From: Porites lobata
Taxonomy: Eukaryota; Cnidaria; Anthozoa; Scleractinia; Poritidae
Assembly (NCBI GenBank): GCA_942486035.1
Contig: CALNXK010000105.1
Span: forward strand, 857,501 to 921,500
Direction of reading: 5' to 3'
DNA: 64,000 nucleotides
In this document: positions 10,601-20,600 of the stretch, piece after piece
How the letters are laid out: the number at the start of each line of letters is the position of its first letter
How positions within the stretch are numbered: the stretch's first letter is position 1
Made by a program: the position numbers and the translations under genes
Notes under the pieces: model-generated
Database searches by the model: none
What the model saw: only the letters and a program-made list of their open reading frames with translations
What the model was told of the DNA's origin: nothing

Positions 10601-11954
10601 ATAAAATAAACGTGCCAATTGGTTCAGTGTTTAGAATTAATGATGATTAGCTTTTGCAAACCATCAAGTTTTCAATCACAAGGCCCTCAGTGTTACGCAT
10701 AAGAATGCCTTTCTTGGGATCGTTGATAAATGGAAGAAAGATTTCTTAATGGGACTGTGTACCAGGTCATTTCTACGAAAATGTAGGGTGCCAATAATAG
10801 AACGGATTGAAAAGCCTAAGCTATCTCAATAGCTATTTAAACTTTTGTATTTTAAATGTTTAAAATTTTGTAGCTAATATTTCTGGATTTCAGTTTTTCG
10901 ATATGTACCAAGGGCAGTGAAGTTCCTGGATAATTGTCCGGGCACTCCCTTTCTCACTTCTTAGGATATCCCTCCTCCTTCTGCTCCTGCATCTGATTAT
11001 GATTATAATAATTATAATTATGATTTTAATTTTGATTATGATTTTGATTATGATCATAATTAAGATTATTATTTTCATTATGATTATGATTATAATTATA
11101 ATTATGGTTGTGATATTGTTTCTTCTTTCTTAATTTTATTGTCAGGGTTGTTTAAAGGTTGCTGTGGATAAGATGAATGCAGATTTACTTGTTATTGGTA
11201 TTGGAGGCATTGTTGCTGCCATAATTCAGGTACGTGAACACCGTGTCCGCATATGAATTCCATTGCACATTTTCAAAAAGAAGTCTGATGCTGAGGCGTG
11301 GGATTTCGTCTTGTATTCATCCAGGAGAGCAATGCAATAAGCGTGATCTGTAAACCCTAAGAAGTCTATATAGTAACACACACTTAAATCTACCTAACCA
11401 AGAAGATCCCTTCTTCCTCCTTTCGCGGAAATTTTATTAGTACCAGAACTATACGTCGATGTAGTTCCTTTTCTTCAACTGCCTCTCTGGACTCAATTTT
11501 CAAGTCCAAGCGAGGCTTAGTAAACCCGAATTGTGAAAATGGCGCCAGTGCTGATTCCCAGTAAAAAACAGTAACTAGAGGGTGACGAAGTAAGCCAGTT
11601 AAAGATTGTTGCTTTTCAATCTCCTAAACCATGTTTATTTCATTAGTTTTAATAGAACCAAAATATAGTGCAATTGCTTTGCAGATAATCGTAGGCGTTG
11701 GATTTTGTTCGTGTTACATTCGTGAATCCAGCAACCAAGATGAACACCGTTCTCACGTGCATGTTTCCTATCGAAAGTCAGCATCGTTACAGGAAAACGA
11801 ATATGACGACGCCGCAGCCACACAGGAAGGTGACGCTTCGGGTACTCAGCAAAGCAGCGAGAAGCCCGCTGGAGAAAAATCGCCTGAATCTAAAGTTGAG
11901 GTACATCGTGGTAAATCAAAAACAGCTCCAGAAATGCAATCCGAAAAAACTTAA
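4598..11954 (+). CDS. Tetraspanin, seven coding exons
   Basis: Four-pass membrane scaffold of the tetraspanin family, which organises receptors and adhesion proteins in plasma-membrane microdomains. Coding exons: 4598-4678, 5178-5393, 6083-6157, 8244-8345, 10285-10431, 11146-11229, 11685-11954. All junctions are phase 0, with GT donors and AG acceptors. The predicted product is about 324 aa. TM1 is about residues 18-43, TM2 59-84 (ending LLCCWIQNANFC, resembling the family's GCCG-turn), TM3 96-119, TM4 219-250. The large extracellular loop (about 120-215) carries CCG at 161-163, then PDSCC, HACG and GC, giving six cysteines. The C-terminal tail, about 72 aa, is long for the family and rich in Glu, Ser and Lys. 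The start is the first ATG of an exon encoding an acidic leader and KKKCLPG before TM1; a second ATG three codons later is also possible. The ligand or partner cannot be told. Confidence 0.87.
4890..4972. mobile_element. Short hairpin element in tetraspanin intron 1
   Basis: AACCTTGTCCCCAGGGCTTT is mirrored by AAAGCCCTGCGAACGAGGTT. The centre is a second inverted pair, TGGGTGGGG/CCCCACCCA. The whole 83 bases can fold on itself, as small MITEs do. Confidence 0.65.
5111..5152. other. Perfect 13-bp stem hairpin upstream of a splice acceptor
   Basis: AAGAAGGATGCTG (5111-5123) and CAGCATCCTTCTT (5140-5152) are exact reverse complements around a 16-base loop. The hairpin ends 25 bases before the tetraspanin exon 2 acceptor at 5177/5178. 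Confidence 0.8.
5178..5393 (+). CDS. Tetraspanin exon 2 (TM1 end, EC1, TM2)
   Basis: The acceptor TTTTTGCAG precedes LSGIFMIGAGSAVIVEE (end of TM1). A short extracellular loop of about 16 residues follows, then TM2 (APIVLLVAGILSLIDG...), and the exon closes with GTG|GTAAGA. Confidence 0.85.
6083..6157 (+). CDS. Tetraspanin exon 3 (TM3)
   Basis: The acceptor CCTTTTAG precedes LTGLLLTSALLALVAGG, a clean hydrophobic helix, ending DYSKR with donor GTATAA. It is a 75-base, in-phase exon. Confidence 0.85.
6231..6663. mobile_element. Harbinger-like MITE with TAA target duplication
   Basis: Ends GGGGTGTTTACATGA and TCATGTAAACACCCC are inverted copies, flanked by TAA at 6228-6230 and 6664-6666. A three-base TWA duplication with G-rich termini is typical of PIF/Harbinger-derived MITEs. 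It lies in tetraspanin intron 3. Confidence 0.75.
7391..7836. repeat. Long imperfect palindrome (foldback MITE)
   Basis: The left arm (from about 7391: AAGACGAAATCCACCAGGA...) and the right arm (ending about 7836: TCCTGGTGGATTCCGTCTT) are inverted copies. They include GGGCTAAAGATGTAATAA and GAGAAAATGAATGTCAAAT with their complements. Arms are about 200 bases with a short centre, inside tetraspanin intron 3. Confidence 0.75.
8244..8345 (+). CDS. Tetraspanin exon 4 (first helix of EC2)
   Basis: The acceptor ACTCTTTCTAG precedes LKSKFKEDLTEKIGVYG..., ending NIDKLQKE with donor GAG|GTTAGT. It is an amphipathic, charged segment right after TM3, as expected for helix A of the large loop. 34 codons, phase 0 at both ends. 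Confidence 0.75.
8545..8688. mobile_element. Mutator-like MITE, 144 bp, 9-bp TSD
   Basis: TAGCCTGCGTAGCAGGCGCT at the left is mirrored by AGCGCCTGCTACGCAGGCTA at the right, and the match continues inward (TTGGAAGTAGTGGG/CCCACTACCTCCAA). The element is flanked on both sides by the exact 9-mer GCCCCATTC (8536-8544 and 8689-8697). A 9-base duplication is the hallmark of Mutator-type transposition. Confidence 0.9.
9062..9623. mobile_element. MITE with TIR TACAGTCGA(A/C)GCTCTC
   Basis: TACAGTCGAAGCTCTC at the left and GAGAGCGTCGACTGTA at the right are inverted. The interior carries repeated AAGCGACCAC and GGTCGCTTACGAGAG words. A truncated relative starts at 57931. It lies in tetraspanin intron 4. 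Confidence 0.75.
9773..10228 (+). mobile_element. Composite tRNA-derived SINE with two heads
   Basis: Two tRNA-like heads lie in tandem (about 9773-9850 and 9951-10020). Each has GTGGAGGCGT or a variant, an A-box-like GCCGAGCGGTTAACACC and a B-box-like GGGGTTCA(A/T)GC. The second is followed by a SINE body with GGGTACCGCTAGGGGG and GGACTAGTTTCCCGTCCAG. The whole is bracketed by near-identical TTTACCTATTTTTTTATC-type runs (about 9757-9772 and 10229-10247), which look like one target-site duplication. Confidence 0.75.
10285..10431 (+). CDS. Tetraspanin exon 5 (EC2 cysteine core)
   Basis: The acceptor TATCTTTCAG precedes DKCCGVINYADW. Then come KVPDSCC and KHACG, ending KIKRQ with donor CAG|GTACGA. 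The CCG and PxSCC motifs are the defining signature of tetraspanins. Confidence 0.92.
10985..11108. repeat. AT-rich (GATTAT/AATTAT)n low-complexity tract
   Basis: GATTATGATTATAATAATTA-like words repeat irregularly over about 120 bases just upstream of tetraspanin exon 6. Confidence 0.75.
11146..11229 (+). CDS. Tetraspanin exon 6 (last EC2 Cys, TM4)
   Basis: The acceptor TTATTGTCAG precedes GCLKVAVDKMNADLLVIGIG, giving the final loop cysteine and the first part of TM4. It ends ATTCAG|GTACGT. Confidence 0.87.
11685..11954 (+). CDS. Tetraspanin exon 7 (TM4 end, cytoplasmic tail)
   Basis: The acceptor TTGCTTTGCAG precedes IIVGVGFCSCYIRE. A hydrophilic tail of about 72 residues with GEKSPESKVEV-like charged sequence follows, with stop at 11952-11954. 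Membrane-proximal cysteines could be palmitoylated, as is common in the family. Confidence 0.82.
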   Translation: MIVGVGFCSCYIRESSNQDEHRSHVHVSYRKSASLQENEYDDAAATQEGDASGTQQSSEKPAGEKSPESKVEVHRGKSKTAPEMQSEKT

Positions 11955-12450
11955 TTCGAACTTTCCGCAACACCGAAAGGATTCTTTGAGTTCGACCTAT
12001 CTGCTAACACTGGGTTTTAATAATTTGTTTTTCCAAATATGTATCAGTTTTTAATATGGCATCGAGAAAAACGGTTCAAAGAAAACTAGCTCCTTGATAA
12101 AGAAGCTAATAGAAAGATGGCAAGGGTTCTAGAACAAGCCGACCAGAACTATTTGCAAGGCCCGTAGAGTTTTCCAAAAAGCGCTCTCGTACTGCCCCTA
12201 AAATGATAAGACGCTGATTATCAGAATGTACTGACATCACTGCCGTGACTTGAAATTCCGATGTATTATCCTAATATTCAAGACTCTAGTGACTTTTTGC
12301 TCTTAATTTTGAAGTATAAATTTTTAACTATTTGAGAAGCTCCACTCGAAACAGTAGGGAGTTTAAGATGCCGATCGCCACGGAGACGTGGGCGAAAACG
12401 TCACTTAAAAAAGTGAATGCGATTTTTCCAATTCGCTTACTTTGTCAAAT

Positions 12451-12479
12451 GGAATGCAACTCTTTCGGAGTTGCATTCC
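12451..12479. other. Perfect 12-bp stem-loop
   Basis: GGAATGCAACTC, loop TTTCG, GAGTTGCATTCC: an exact inverted repeat with a five-base loop about 500 bases downstream of the tetraspanin stop. The flanks give no clue to whether it is a transcript end structure or a repeat remnant. Confidence 0.75.
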
Positions 12480-13058
12480 TGAGAATTAGAACCATATCCA
12501 AATTCAGAAATACAGCAAGAAAATTTCGTCGTAGCTTATTTACGTCCTCTACAACGTACACCTGAAATTAGGCATTTCACGTCGTAGTTGTGCAGTGACG
12601 TACAGAGTTGTTGTTTTGCACATTCAGGCTGCGTTCACATGGCAATGCACGAATTTCCACCGGTTGAAAATTCGTGAGTTTAGTTGTTCTGTTCACACGA
12701 AACCATCTTACCCGTACGAAAATTAAGACGTCTAGCCGTTCAAAGTTCCGTGGGGGGTATGAACTGAGCGAAAATTAAATATCAAGCGGTTCCCTTTGAA
12801 CAAAGCAGCCGGTCGAAAATTCGTCCGGTGTTTTGTGAACATCCTACCACGTGACATGCGGACGACCATAAATCCATCAACTTTTAAAAATGAATTTGAA
12901 AACATTGTTATTTTCCCAAGTTTTTTCATGACTAGGTTCTTAATTTTTACTTGTATATGCTTATATATTGAGAATTATTTTTATTTTATTGTTTTTAGAA
13001 CTTCTGTGAAGCGCAATCGAGCATTTTTTTTATTGAAATTGCGCTATATAGGTGTCAC

Positions 13059-13060
<2 letters not shown>

Positions 13061-13103
<43 letters not shown>
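13061..13103. repeat. (ATT)n microsatellite
   Basis: About fourteen uninterrupted ATT/TTA triplets. Confidence 0.95.
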
Positions 13104-13105
<2 letters not shown>

Positions 13106-13194
13106 ATCGCCTCAATCTATTGCGATTTTAACGTTATCGTTGCCCTCGTCGTCTTGGCATCTTTAAAACTCCAGCCTTTTGCACCTATCAATGT

Positions 13195-13990
13195 AAAGCC
13201 GGGGGGAGGGGGCGTAGGGCATGGGGTGGGGATTTGATAGTCTTTGTTGTCCCTGGGGTAGGGTATTTGACTGATCTTGTTCTCCTGGGGGAGGGGATAT
13301 TTGAATCTTTCTTCGCCCGACGTGGAGATATTTGACTGCCGACTCGGACGAAAAAGACTGAGACTGAACATATGTTTCCCGCTTCCACGCTTCACGCATG
13401 CGCCATACGGTTTGAAAAGATCAGGAAGTCATGGAGGCCAATGAGAACAAGCGAAGGCTGAGTGGATCACTGTTTTGTCTTCAAATTTCGTTTGCTTTAG
13501 CGTGTTTTTGATCAATTGAACCTCTTAAAATACTGTGGTATCAAAGCAAAGGGAAATAAAGAGAAACCAAGTCGATTTTTGCAAGTACAATTGATTAGTG
13601 TATGGCTCATTCGCTACAATCACTGTAAACTTATAAAACTAACGTTCTTTGTACCCTTTACTAAGAACGGTATATTTAGACTTACAAAATGTGGACTTTC
13701 TCCTAAAAGTTTATGTATTCTACGCAGTGTAACACGGATTATGGTTAAAACGTATAACTGCAGCTGTAAAAGATTGCAGAGTTTTATTTGGAGATATTTT
13801 TATTGTGCCTTTCTTAGGTTCTGCCTTGCGACTGACAGCAATGTGCAGCCTGGGGTGGGGAAATTTGGTTGCATTTGACTGGAATGATTTGCCCGTGGGC
13901 AGGGAATTTGATTGTAAATTTTTTAAAAAAGTCAAATCCCCACCCTATGCCCTGCCCCCCCAACTTTTCTAATGGTCCGTCCCTTAACCA
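13195..13990. mobile_element. Element with G-rich inverted ends (probable)
   Basis: GGGCATGGGGTGGGGATTTGA near 13219 is mirrored by TCAAATCCCCACCCTATGCCC near 13933-13953. The right side closes with TTCTAATGGTCCGTCCCTTA, the same end as the MITE at 1159-1390. The exact left terminus is unclear. Confidence 0.4.
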
Positions 13991-14682
13991 GACTTTCAAC
14001 TGACTCTGAACAGTGCCGGAAACAACCTCAAATAGCATACGGATCTTATTACTACGGATTTTTGAAATAGGTACGACATTAGGCTGATTTGCGTTTTCCT
14101 TTAGATAGAAAGGCTAGCCATATAAATAGTAGCGTGTACAATTAGCGCTGGGCAGATAGATCGTGTAGGGAAGTAATGTTGGCGTGTAAACCGGCCCTGA
14201 TCTAGGGAAAATAAATGACAGAATTATCAATAACTAAATAAATAAATGAATAAATAGTTGCTGAACAAATATCGGTGATTATCGGGTTAACAAAGCGTGC
14301 AGACAAATGGTCAATATATATATAACTATTGAACAAGCGACTTACATTAACGATGCTAATAGTTACTGAATCGAATAAAAAAGAAGTAAAGGACGAAGTA
14401 TGTCCTTTTCATGGAAAGAATAAAATAATGTATCCAATGAAGTGGTGAGTTTACGCACATTTTTCATCTTGGTTGGGGTTAACCCCTTGCCCCATCTTCC
14501 CTTCAAATATCCCCGTCCCTAACCCCTTAGGATAAAAGATAAAGGTTCTTATTTTTACAACGGTAACTCACTAATGCCAAACTTGAAGCCCATAGTGCGC
14601 TCATGTTCCCCCCACCCTTTCTCTCCCTCTCTCTATTACTGCTCCGTTTCACGCTACAGGGAAAGAAAAAAGGGCGAAACAA

Positions 14683-14757
14683 GGATTTGAGCTCAAACCT
14701 GAGACTCAGAACCCCCGCCGCACAGAAGACCGCGCGCTAACCGACTGTGAGAATCCC
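14683..14757 (-). repeat. tRNA-like (SINE head) fragment
   Basis: On the minus strand, CAGTCGGTTAGCGCGCGG resembles an A box and CAGGTTTGAGCTC a B box at tRNA-like spacing. The ends do not form a proper acceptor stem, so this is a tRNA-derived repeat and not a tRNA gene. Confidence 0.4.
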
Positions 14758-17422
14758 TGCTTTTTAGGAAGGTCTGCAATTCAGGTTATGTAATGCCGAA
14801 CTGGCCAATAGCGCTACAACAAATGAGACCCCAAGCCTACCCTACCCATCATCCCTTTCGGGTGTGTCGTGTATGTTACAGTCAGGATAACATTCCCGTA
14901 ACCATTAAACCACTCAACCCTCTCCCCTGGGTTGTTTGTAACATGGCTGGGCTCGAATTCCGTCACTCGTTCGTCCTCCCAGGAGAGGAGCGCGGGCTAC
15001 CATTACCGTATTTTCTCAATGAAACACCCCTGGCGTTTAATTCAACTTGGTCTTGTGAACCCGGCGTTTGTTTCAATCCGCAGTTTGTTCTGGCTTCCTG
15101 TTTCTAGAGAAAAGATTTTTTGGTCATTTTTCCTGACAACCGTGTTTCTTGACTTTACAGCGCAAGTTTATCGTAATACAAATAAACGTCTGAGGGGTTT
15201 GTTCACAACATTCCCTTCAAGATCCGGCGATTCATCGAGAGAATACGGTACATCTATTAAATTCCTACGCACGTGCGTACTGCGCACAGGAAGAAAGACG
15301 TGGGATTTTCTAACGGTCGCGCCCGTTAAAGCGTTATGCTGTCCGTTTAATAAACGTTTCTCTGAGTATCAGTCAGAGACACTGTTTTTCCTTTGTTTGT
15401 GTGCAATTTTTATTGGAAAGTAACATCATGACATTAAATTGTACATTATTTAGTGACCTTTGTCAATGTCACACACTCAAGTACGCAATAGTTCACAACG
15501 TGAAAACGTTTCTCAAAGACTACAAGTTTAGACATCGCTTCCTCCGAGTTCATTTATATAGTAATTGACAATTAATTTTGTTCTTGTTAATAACCACACG
15601 AAACGAATGTTTTAAAAGTGTATAACTTCCTCCTGATATTGAAAAATCTTGCGTCTGAAAAATTTCTAGGAGAGTTACTTACCCTAAGACGAGCTCCCTT
15701 CAAACAATTTGAAAAACTGGGACAGAAAATTCCCCATGACATAAGCCATCTCCGATTTGTGCCCCCAATACTGAGGTGAAAGAGGGTGTGGTCTGCTTTG
15801 CATACTGATGTATTGTTCTTCGGGCTCTTGCATGGGTTGAACAGGGGACAGGATCCTTTAAAGAGTTTATGCCTACAAGTCCAATTTTTGACCGGGGTTT
15901 ACTCTTTTTAGAGTCTTCCATTGTGACGCTTGTAGGTCATTACTGTTTCATTGAAGATCTATTTTGGGGTGAAATGTTTCAGAAAAGGTCCCAAAATTAA
16001 TGCTTTCCTCGAGGCTAGGGGTAGGGAGGTGAAAGGTTTGTATAAAAAGATCGCATACGTTGCGCTTCTCTCTGCCAACTAAGTTGATCAACTCCCGTCC
16101 ACGAGTTACTAAAGTTGAACGGGCAGTTGGCAATTAAAATGACGCAATTCCAGCAGAACTAAATGAGGATAAATTTTACGCCTTGGTGCAATGCTTTTAT
16201 GTCTTCTTCCAAAACTTCCCCACTCTACTAACAGACACTAACGTCCAATTGTAATCTTGTTGGCTTCTTTGCAACTTGTATAATATTTGGTCTATAATAA
16301 TGGAAAAAATGATGACGATACATTAACATGTAACATCACTATCACTGGATGACTATAAATACAGTCACGTAACAGGATGGTTCATCTCATTAACAACAAT
16401 TGCGTCTTGCTTCTTTTTGTTCTACTAAGATGCGCGTTATTAGAAAACCGGAACAGATTTGAGTTATCGCGGTCACAAGATATTTTCCCAGGTACGTACC
16501 GAAGAGTAGGTTAGATTAGTAAGGGGATCAGGACCTGGATTCGAGGCCATATGGCGTTAAGTTTGTTTGTTGGTTGGTTGGTTTTTGTTTCGCTCAGTTT
16601 CACTAACGCAAGAGCAAGTTTTCACATTTGTAGAGCTCCTTAGCTTTCCGAAAGTAAAATTGAAATGCAATTGGCCAGATCTTACCATGTGCGCGCTGTC
16701 ACAGAATAGGGTCGAGGCATCGGCGGCTGAAACTCAACTTTCTGCTGACTGTTGATTTGGCTTAATCTGTCCTGATGTTTTGCTGATGGCGAACTGAAAT
16801 CGGTTGCGGGAAGGACACGGATGGATCCACCATGACCATTCTTTGGACTTGAGCTCTGCGGTCAATAAAATTTAACAGTGAGACTAGCACTTAACTCTAA
16901 ACAATATTTCTCACATACCCCACTCCCATTCCCACTACTCCACAAACTTATTACTTCACGCCTACACATTTTTTTTCTATTTTCCCTACACCACCACCAC
17001 TACCTCCACCCCCACTGCCACCACCTTCGACAACAAGCAAATGAATACTTATTTTTAATCAACCAATCAAAAAACCAAGCCATTAATCGATTTAAAAATA
17101 ACTTAACAACCTGTCTAACCGGTATTGCTGTGCAAGTTAATAAGTTTTACGCGCAAAAAAGACGGCGTAACCAGGACCTGCTATACCACTGGGATTGTTG
17201 GGGCAGCGTGACCGCGCGAATAATCCAATCCGGACGCCCGTTGGCCAGTTGGGACTCATACCTGTCATGTTCATTTCTATCAATTCCTTTTTCTTATATT
17301 TTTTGTGGGCCACCATGTAAACTCCTCGGTTACCAGTAATTGTGTTTCTTTGATTAAGCCAATTATTATCATTATCACTATCATTATCATTATTTCTGAT
17401 GGCCAGAAAACGATACAGAATG

Positions 17423-17603
17423 GGCCATTTACACGATGACATCATTTACTACTACGACCAGAATCCTTCAGGGTTTTCCGTTCTTGTGGAAATTACGGCT
17501 TTTGTCATTTAAATCTCGCTGGGATTACCAAATTTAAATATGAAAAGAAAAACGAAAAGGATTCTGGTCGTAGTAGTAAAATGACGCCATCGTGCAAATG
17601 GCC
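17423..17603. mobile_element. Hairpin MITE near lamin copy 1 end
   Basis: GGCCATTTACACGATGACAT...TACTACTACGACCAGAATCC at the left is mirrored by GGATTCTGGTCGTAGTAGTA...CATCGTGCAAATGGCC at the right. It overlaps the reading frame that continues past the last recognisable lamin exon, so it decides what the C-terminus would be without a further splice. Confidence 0.75.
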
Positions 17604-20600
17604 TATTGCAAATTTAGGAATGTCACGGCGATTGATCAACCTGTCACTAACCTTGCTATTGGGCAAAGAAGTCCCTGTGAACTTTCTTAAGGGAGCTCCT
17701 CCAGTTCGACTGGCCCCAGCAGGATCCGGCCTTTCACTTTGTGACCTCGCTTGAGGGTGCATGCTCATGGAATCATGGCCGCCGATCTTGGTCCTGGTTT
17801 GAACAGTGTGCGGATGAAGAGGATCAGTTGGGGGATTAGAGAAAGGTTTCCCTTCTATCTCCCTCGGTATAGGGTCTGGGATTTTCGATCTGAGAGAGTT
17901 AGAATGACAAAGGAAAAAATCTGTCAACAACGGATGCAGTTTGTTTTCCTACGAAATTAATCATACCATCCCTCCATCCCTTCGTAAAAGTAAAGAATTC
18001 TGCAGACCATGATGCTCTTTCAAGAAGCAAAAACTAGTCAACGTAACAAGCAGCAGAAAAGTGGGCTCGTGATGACAAAGGTTGGTTTCCTTTCCCATTC
18101 ACGTTTCACGCTTGGATCTATCCCATGAGTATGTTATTTAACCCTTTCACTCTTAGAAGGGGCCAGGGTTAAAATTTCATAAAACCTGTAAACAAAAAAT
18201 ACTATGGGAAAGTACTGTTGAAGAGGTTTCATTTGAATGGTCACACCATAGAATTTCATCCATGGACTCAAAAGTTAGAACTACACACTAAATAAATAGT
18301 ATCATGAGAAAGTACTATAAAAGAGGTTTCATTTGAATGGTAACACCATAGGATTTCATCCATAGACTCAAAAGTTAGAACTACATACTAAACAAATAGT
18401 ACCATAAGAAAGAACTGTTGGAAAGGTTTAATTTGAATTGTCACATTGATGAATTTCGTCCACAGACTCAAAAGTTAAAACCACCTCTCAACATTCCATC
18501 ATTTAAGGACGTTATACCGTAGTGCTCTGATTTTAAAGCTTCTTACCTAGGAGAGCGAGGAGACGTCCTCTCCTTGACTCGTTCTCTTTCCAGTCCACCG
18601 TCTGGCGGAACAACCGGTCCGGTGTCCCTTGTGGGAATTTGGTTTGGTACGCCGAATGGGTAAGCAGCGGTGGTCCACGCCACAGCCTAAAGCGCGGTGA
18701 AGTTTATCATTAAAATTACATAGCTTTTTTAAAAACCTTTAGCTACAAGTTCAAGTATTGGGAAAAGCTAAGTTCTTGGGAGTTTTCTTAAACAGATTTG
18801 GGTAGGTTTGTTCAAGATGAAAATAGCGGTGTCAATCTGAAGTTACCTTGCAACGATAACCTGCTTCGAAGACACTCCAAACCGCCTGTATAGAGTATAC
18901 CACTAGTTTAAACTATGCGAGCGTCGGTTGCAACACAGCCTATGTAATAATAGCAGGACAAAATTTCCCGATTTTCGAAAACGAGCACTATGCTATGACT
19001 AGAACAGGATAACGGGTTCCTGACGAGAAATTTGTGCATCAAATGCAAAGTTGAAATAAAACCTCCAGCCTGCATGGATATCACCAAGTGCCGAGGGAGA
19101 GGTAAAACGTGTTCGTTATAACGCGGGCACGTTACAGCGGTGTCTTATACCGTACATTTTAATGTAGTTCTGCATCACGATTTTTTCCTCAACGGCGTGC
19201 GTTCTCATTGGCTACTTCCAAGTCACTAAATATTCAGCAGTAAAAGTGTTCCCCGCCAAAACTCTCTGAGAGAGCGACATTGCAAAAACTGTCCTCAGAG
19301 GGTTACGCGCGAATGTTAACTGGAGAGTAAAAGATAAATTGGCCTTTGAACACTGAAATCAACGCGGATACGCGACAGCGTTTTATAGAGGATCCAAGAG
19401 AATCCAAATAGGTACCCACCTGTCCATTAGGCTTGCAAAGGATTGTGGTGCACTCTGGTCCAGTCCCCCACTTATGCTGATCTTTCCACAAAAAGTCTGA
19501 AGGAGGGTTGTGTCTTGCTAGGCTTTGTGCAGACCAAACCTATAAATAATCAGAATTATGAACTGTTGATTAGCTTGATCTGGAGATGTCGTCAACTTTG
19601 AGGTCACTTCGAGAACTTTCAGAAGGTCGACTTAAAAAACTTTACAGCAATCATTGCGCCTTCCTAATTTTAAATAAAACTATAAAAGTTAAAGCTAAGT
19701 CGAAAAAATCCTTGAAATGGATAAACAAGCGAGAAAGTACACGTAGTTAACGAGACGTCTGTTTCCCTGTGCCTGGTCACTAAATTATGTCGGTAGTTTT
19801 CGTGACCTTCTTCACAGTATTCAGTATTCAAGACTCAGTATTTGCAAACACAAAGCTATGATGCTATTTAGGATGTTGAAACACAGCACAGTAAACTTAC
19901 TGTCGCATGGGTCAAAGCCTTAAGCCTAGTCCTTGGTGGAAAACGGAACACTGTAACAGGCCTGCCAGCTACATTCTGTTGGATCATAAATCCACCAATC
20001 TCTTCATCCTAATAGAATTCAAGGCAAAATGGCGAGCAGGTCATGTTGAGTATGTATACGAACATTCAGGTAAAAAAAGCTTCATGTTTTGGTTTACCTC
20101 ACTGCGTTAAAAAAAACATATCACTAGGAAACAAGTTACAGTTATTTTGGTAAATATATTCCACAACTTTTCTTATTCTTTCTTTTATGAAATCTTTCGA
20201 CCCAAACACTAGGCCAGAAGCACTGAAGTTGAACATCACTTTGTCCACATAATATTTTAAATTGCAATTTATTCCGTCTTTGTTATCGATGCGTCAAACC
20301 GCTACATGATAGCTGTCCACATATAAAGAAAATCGTCCCTACCATGGATTTTACAACTTCTACATAAACAAAAATAGCTTTTTTTGCTTTGAACGAGACG
20401 GATCTCCACTATCCATTTAAATAATTTAACTTACTTTGAAGCTTGAAGTGTTGAAGACTCTGACATGGTTACCATCAGGATTAACCTCCAAGATTCGAAC
20501 ATTACCTGTATGACTGAAGAAAGGGTATAGAATGATATAACTTAGAATAATTGTGTCGCTTCCTCTACAGCTACGTACACGATGGCAGAGCTGCAAATAG

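Larger units (their letters stand above)
11955..17504. other. Repeat-rich gap between tetraspanin and lamin copy 1
   Basis: No gene that I can support. It contains a perfect hairpin (12451-12479), an ATT microsatellite (13061-13103), an ~800-base element with G-rich inverted ends (about 13195-13990), a tRNA-like fragment (14683-14757) and a CCACCACC-rich run near 16990-17030. The 163-codon reading frame at 14932-15423 starts at TTG and matches no family I know. A final exon of lamin copy 1 may hide in 15400-17500, but none with a CaaX box is evident. Confidence 0.5.

Noticed and set aside
14932..15423. 163-codon plus-strand reading frame
   Set aside because: Begins at TTG and has no domain or splice support. 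The DNA resembles degenerate repeat sequence (CCGTATTTTCTCAATGAAAC words).
15700..15921. Minus-strand frame MEDSKKSKPRSKIGLVG... as a lamin tail exon
   Set aside because: There is an ATG and a nearby AGG|GTAAGT downstream, but an in-frame stop lies before that donor. Nothing in copy 2 matches it.
20435..20505. Alternative acceptor ACAG|GTAATG for lamin copy 1 exon 8
   Set aside because: With exon 7 ending in phase 2 it would create an immediate TAA stop. The upstream TTCAG acceptor keeps the frame and matches copy 2.
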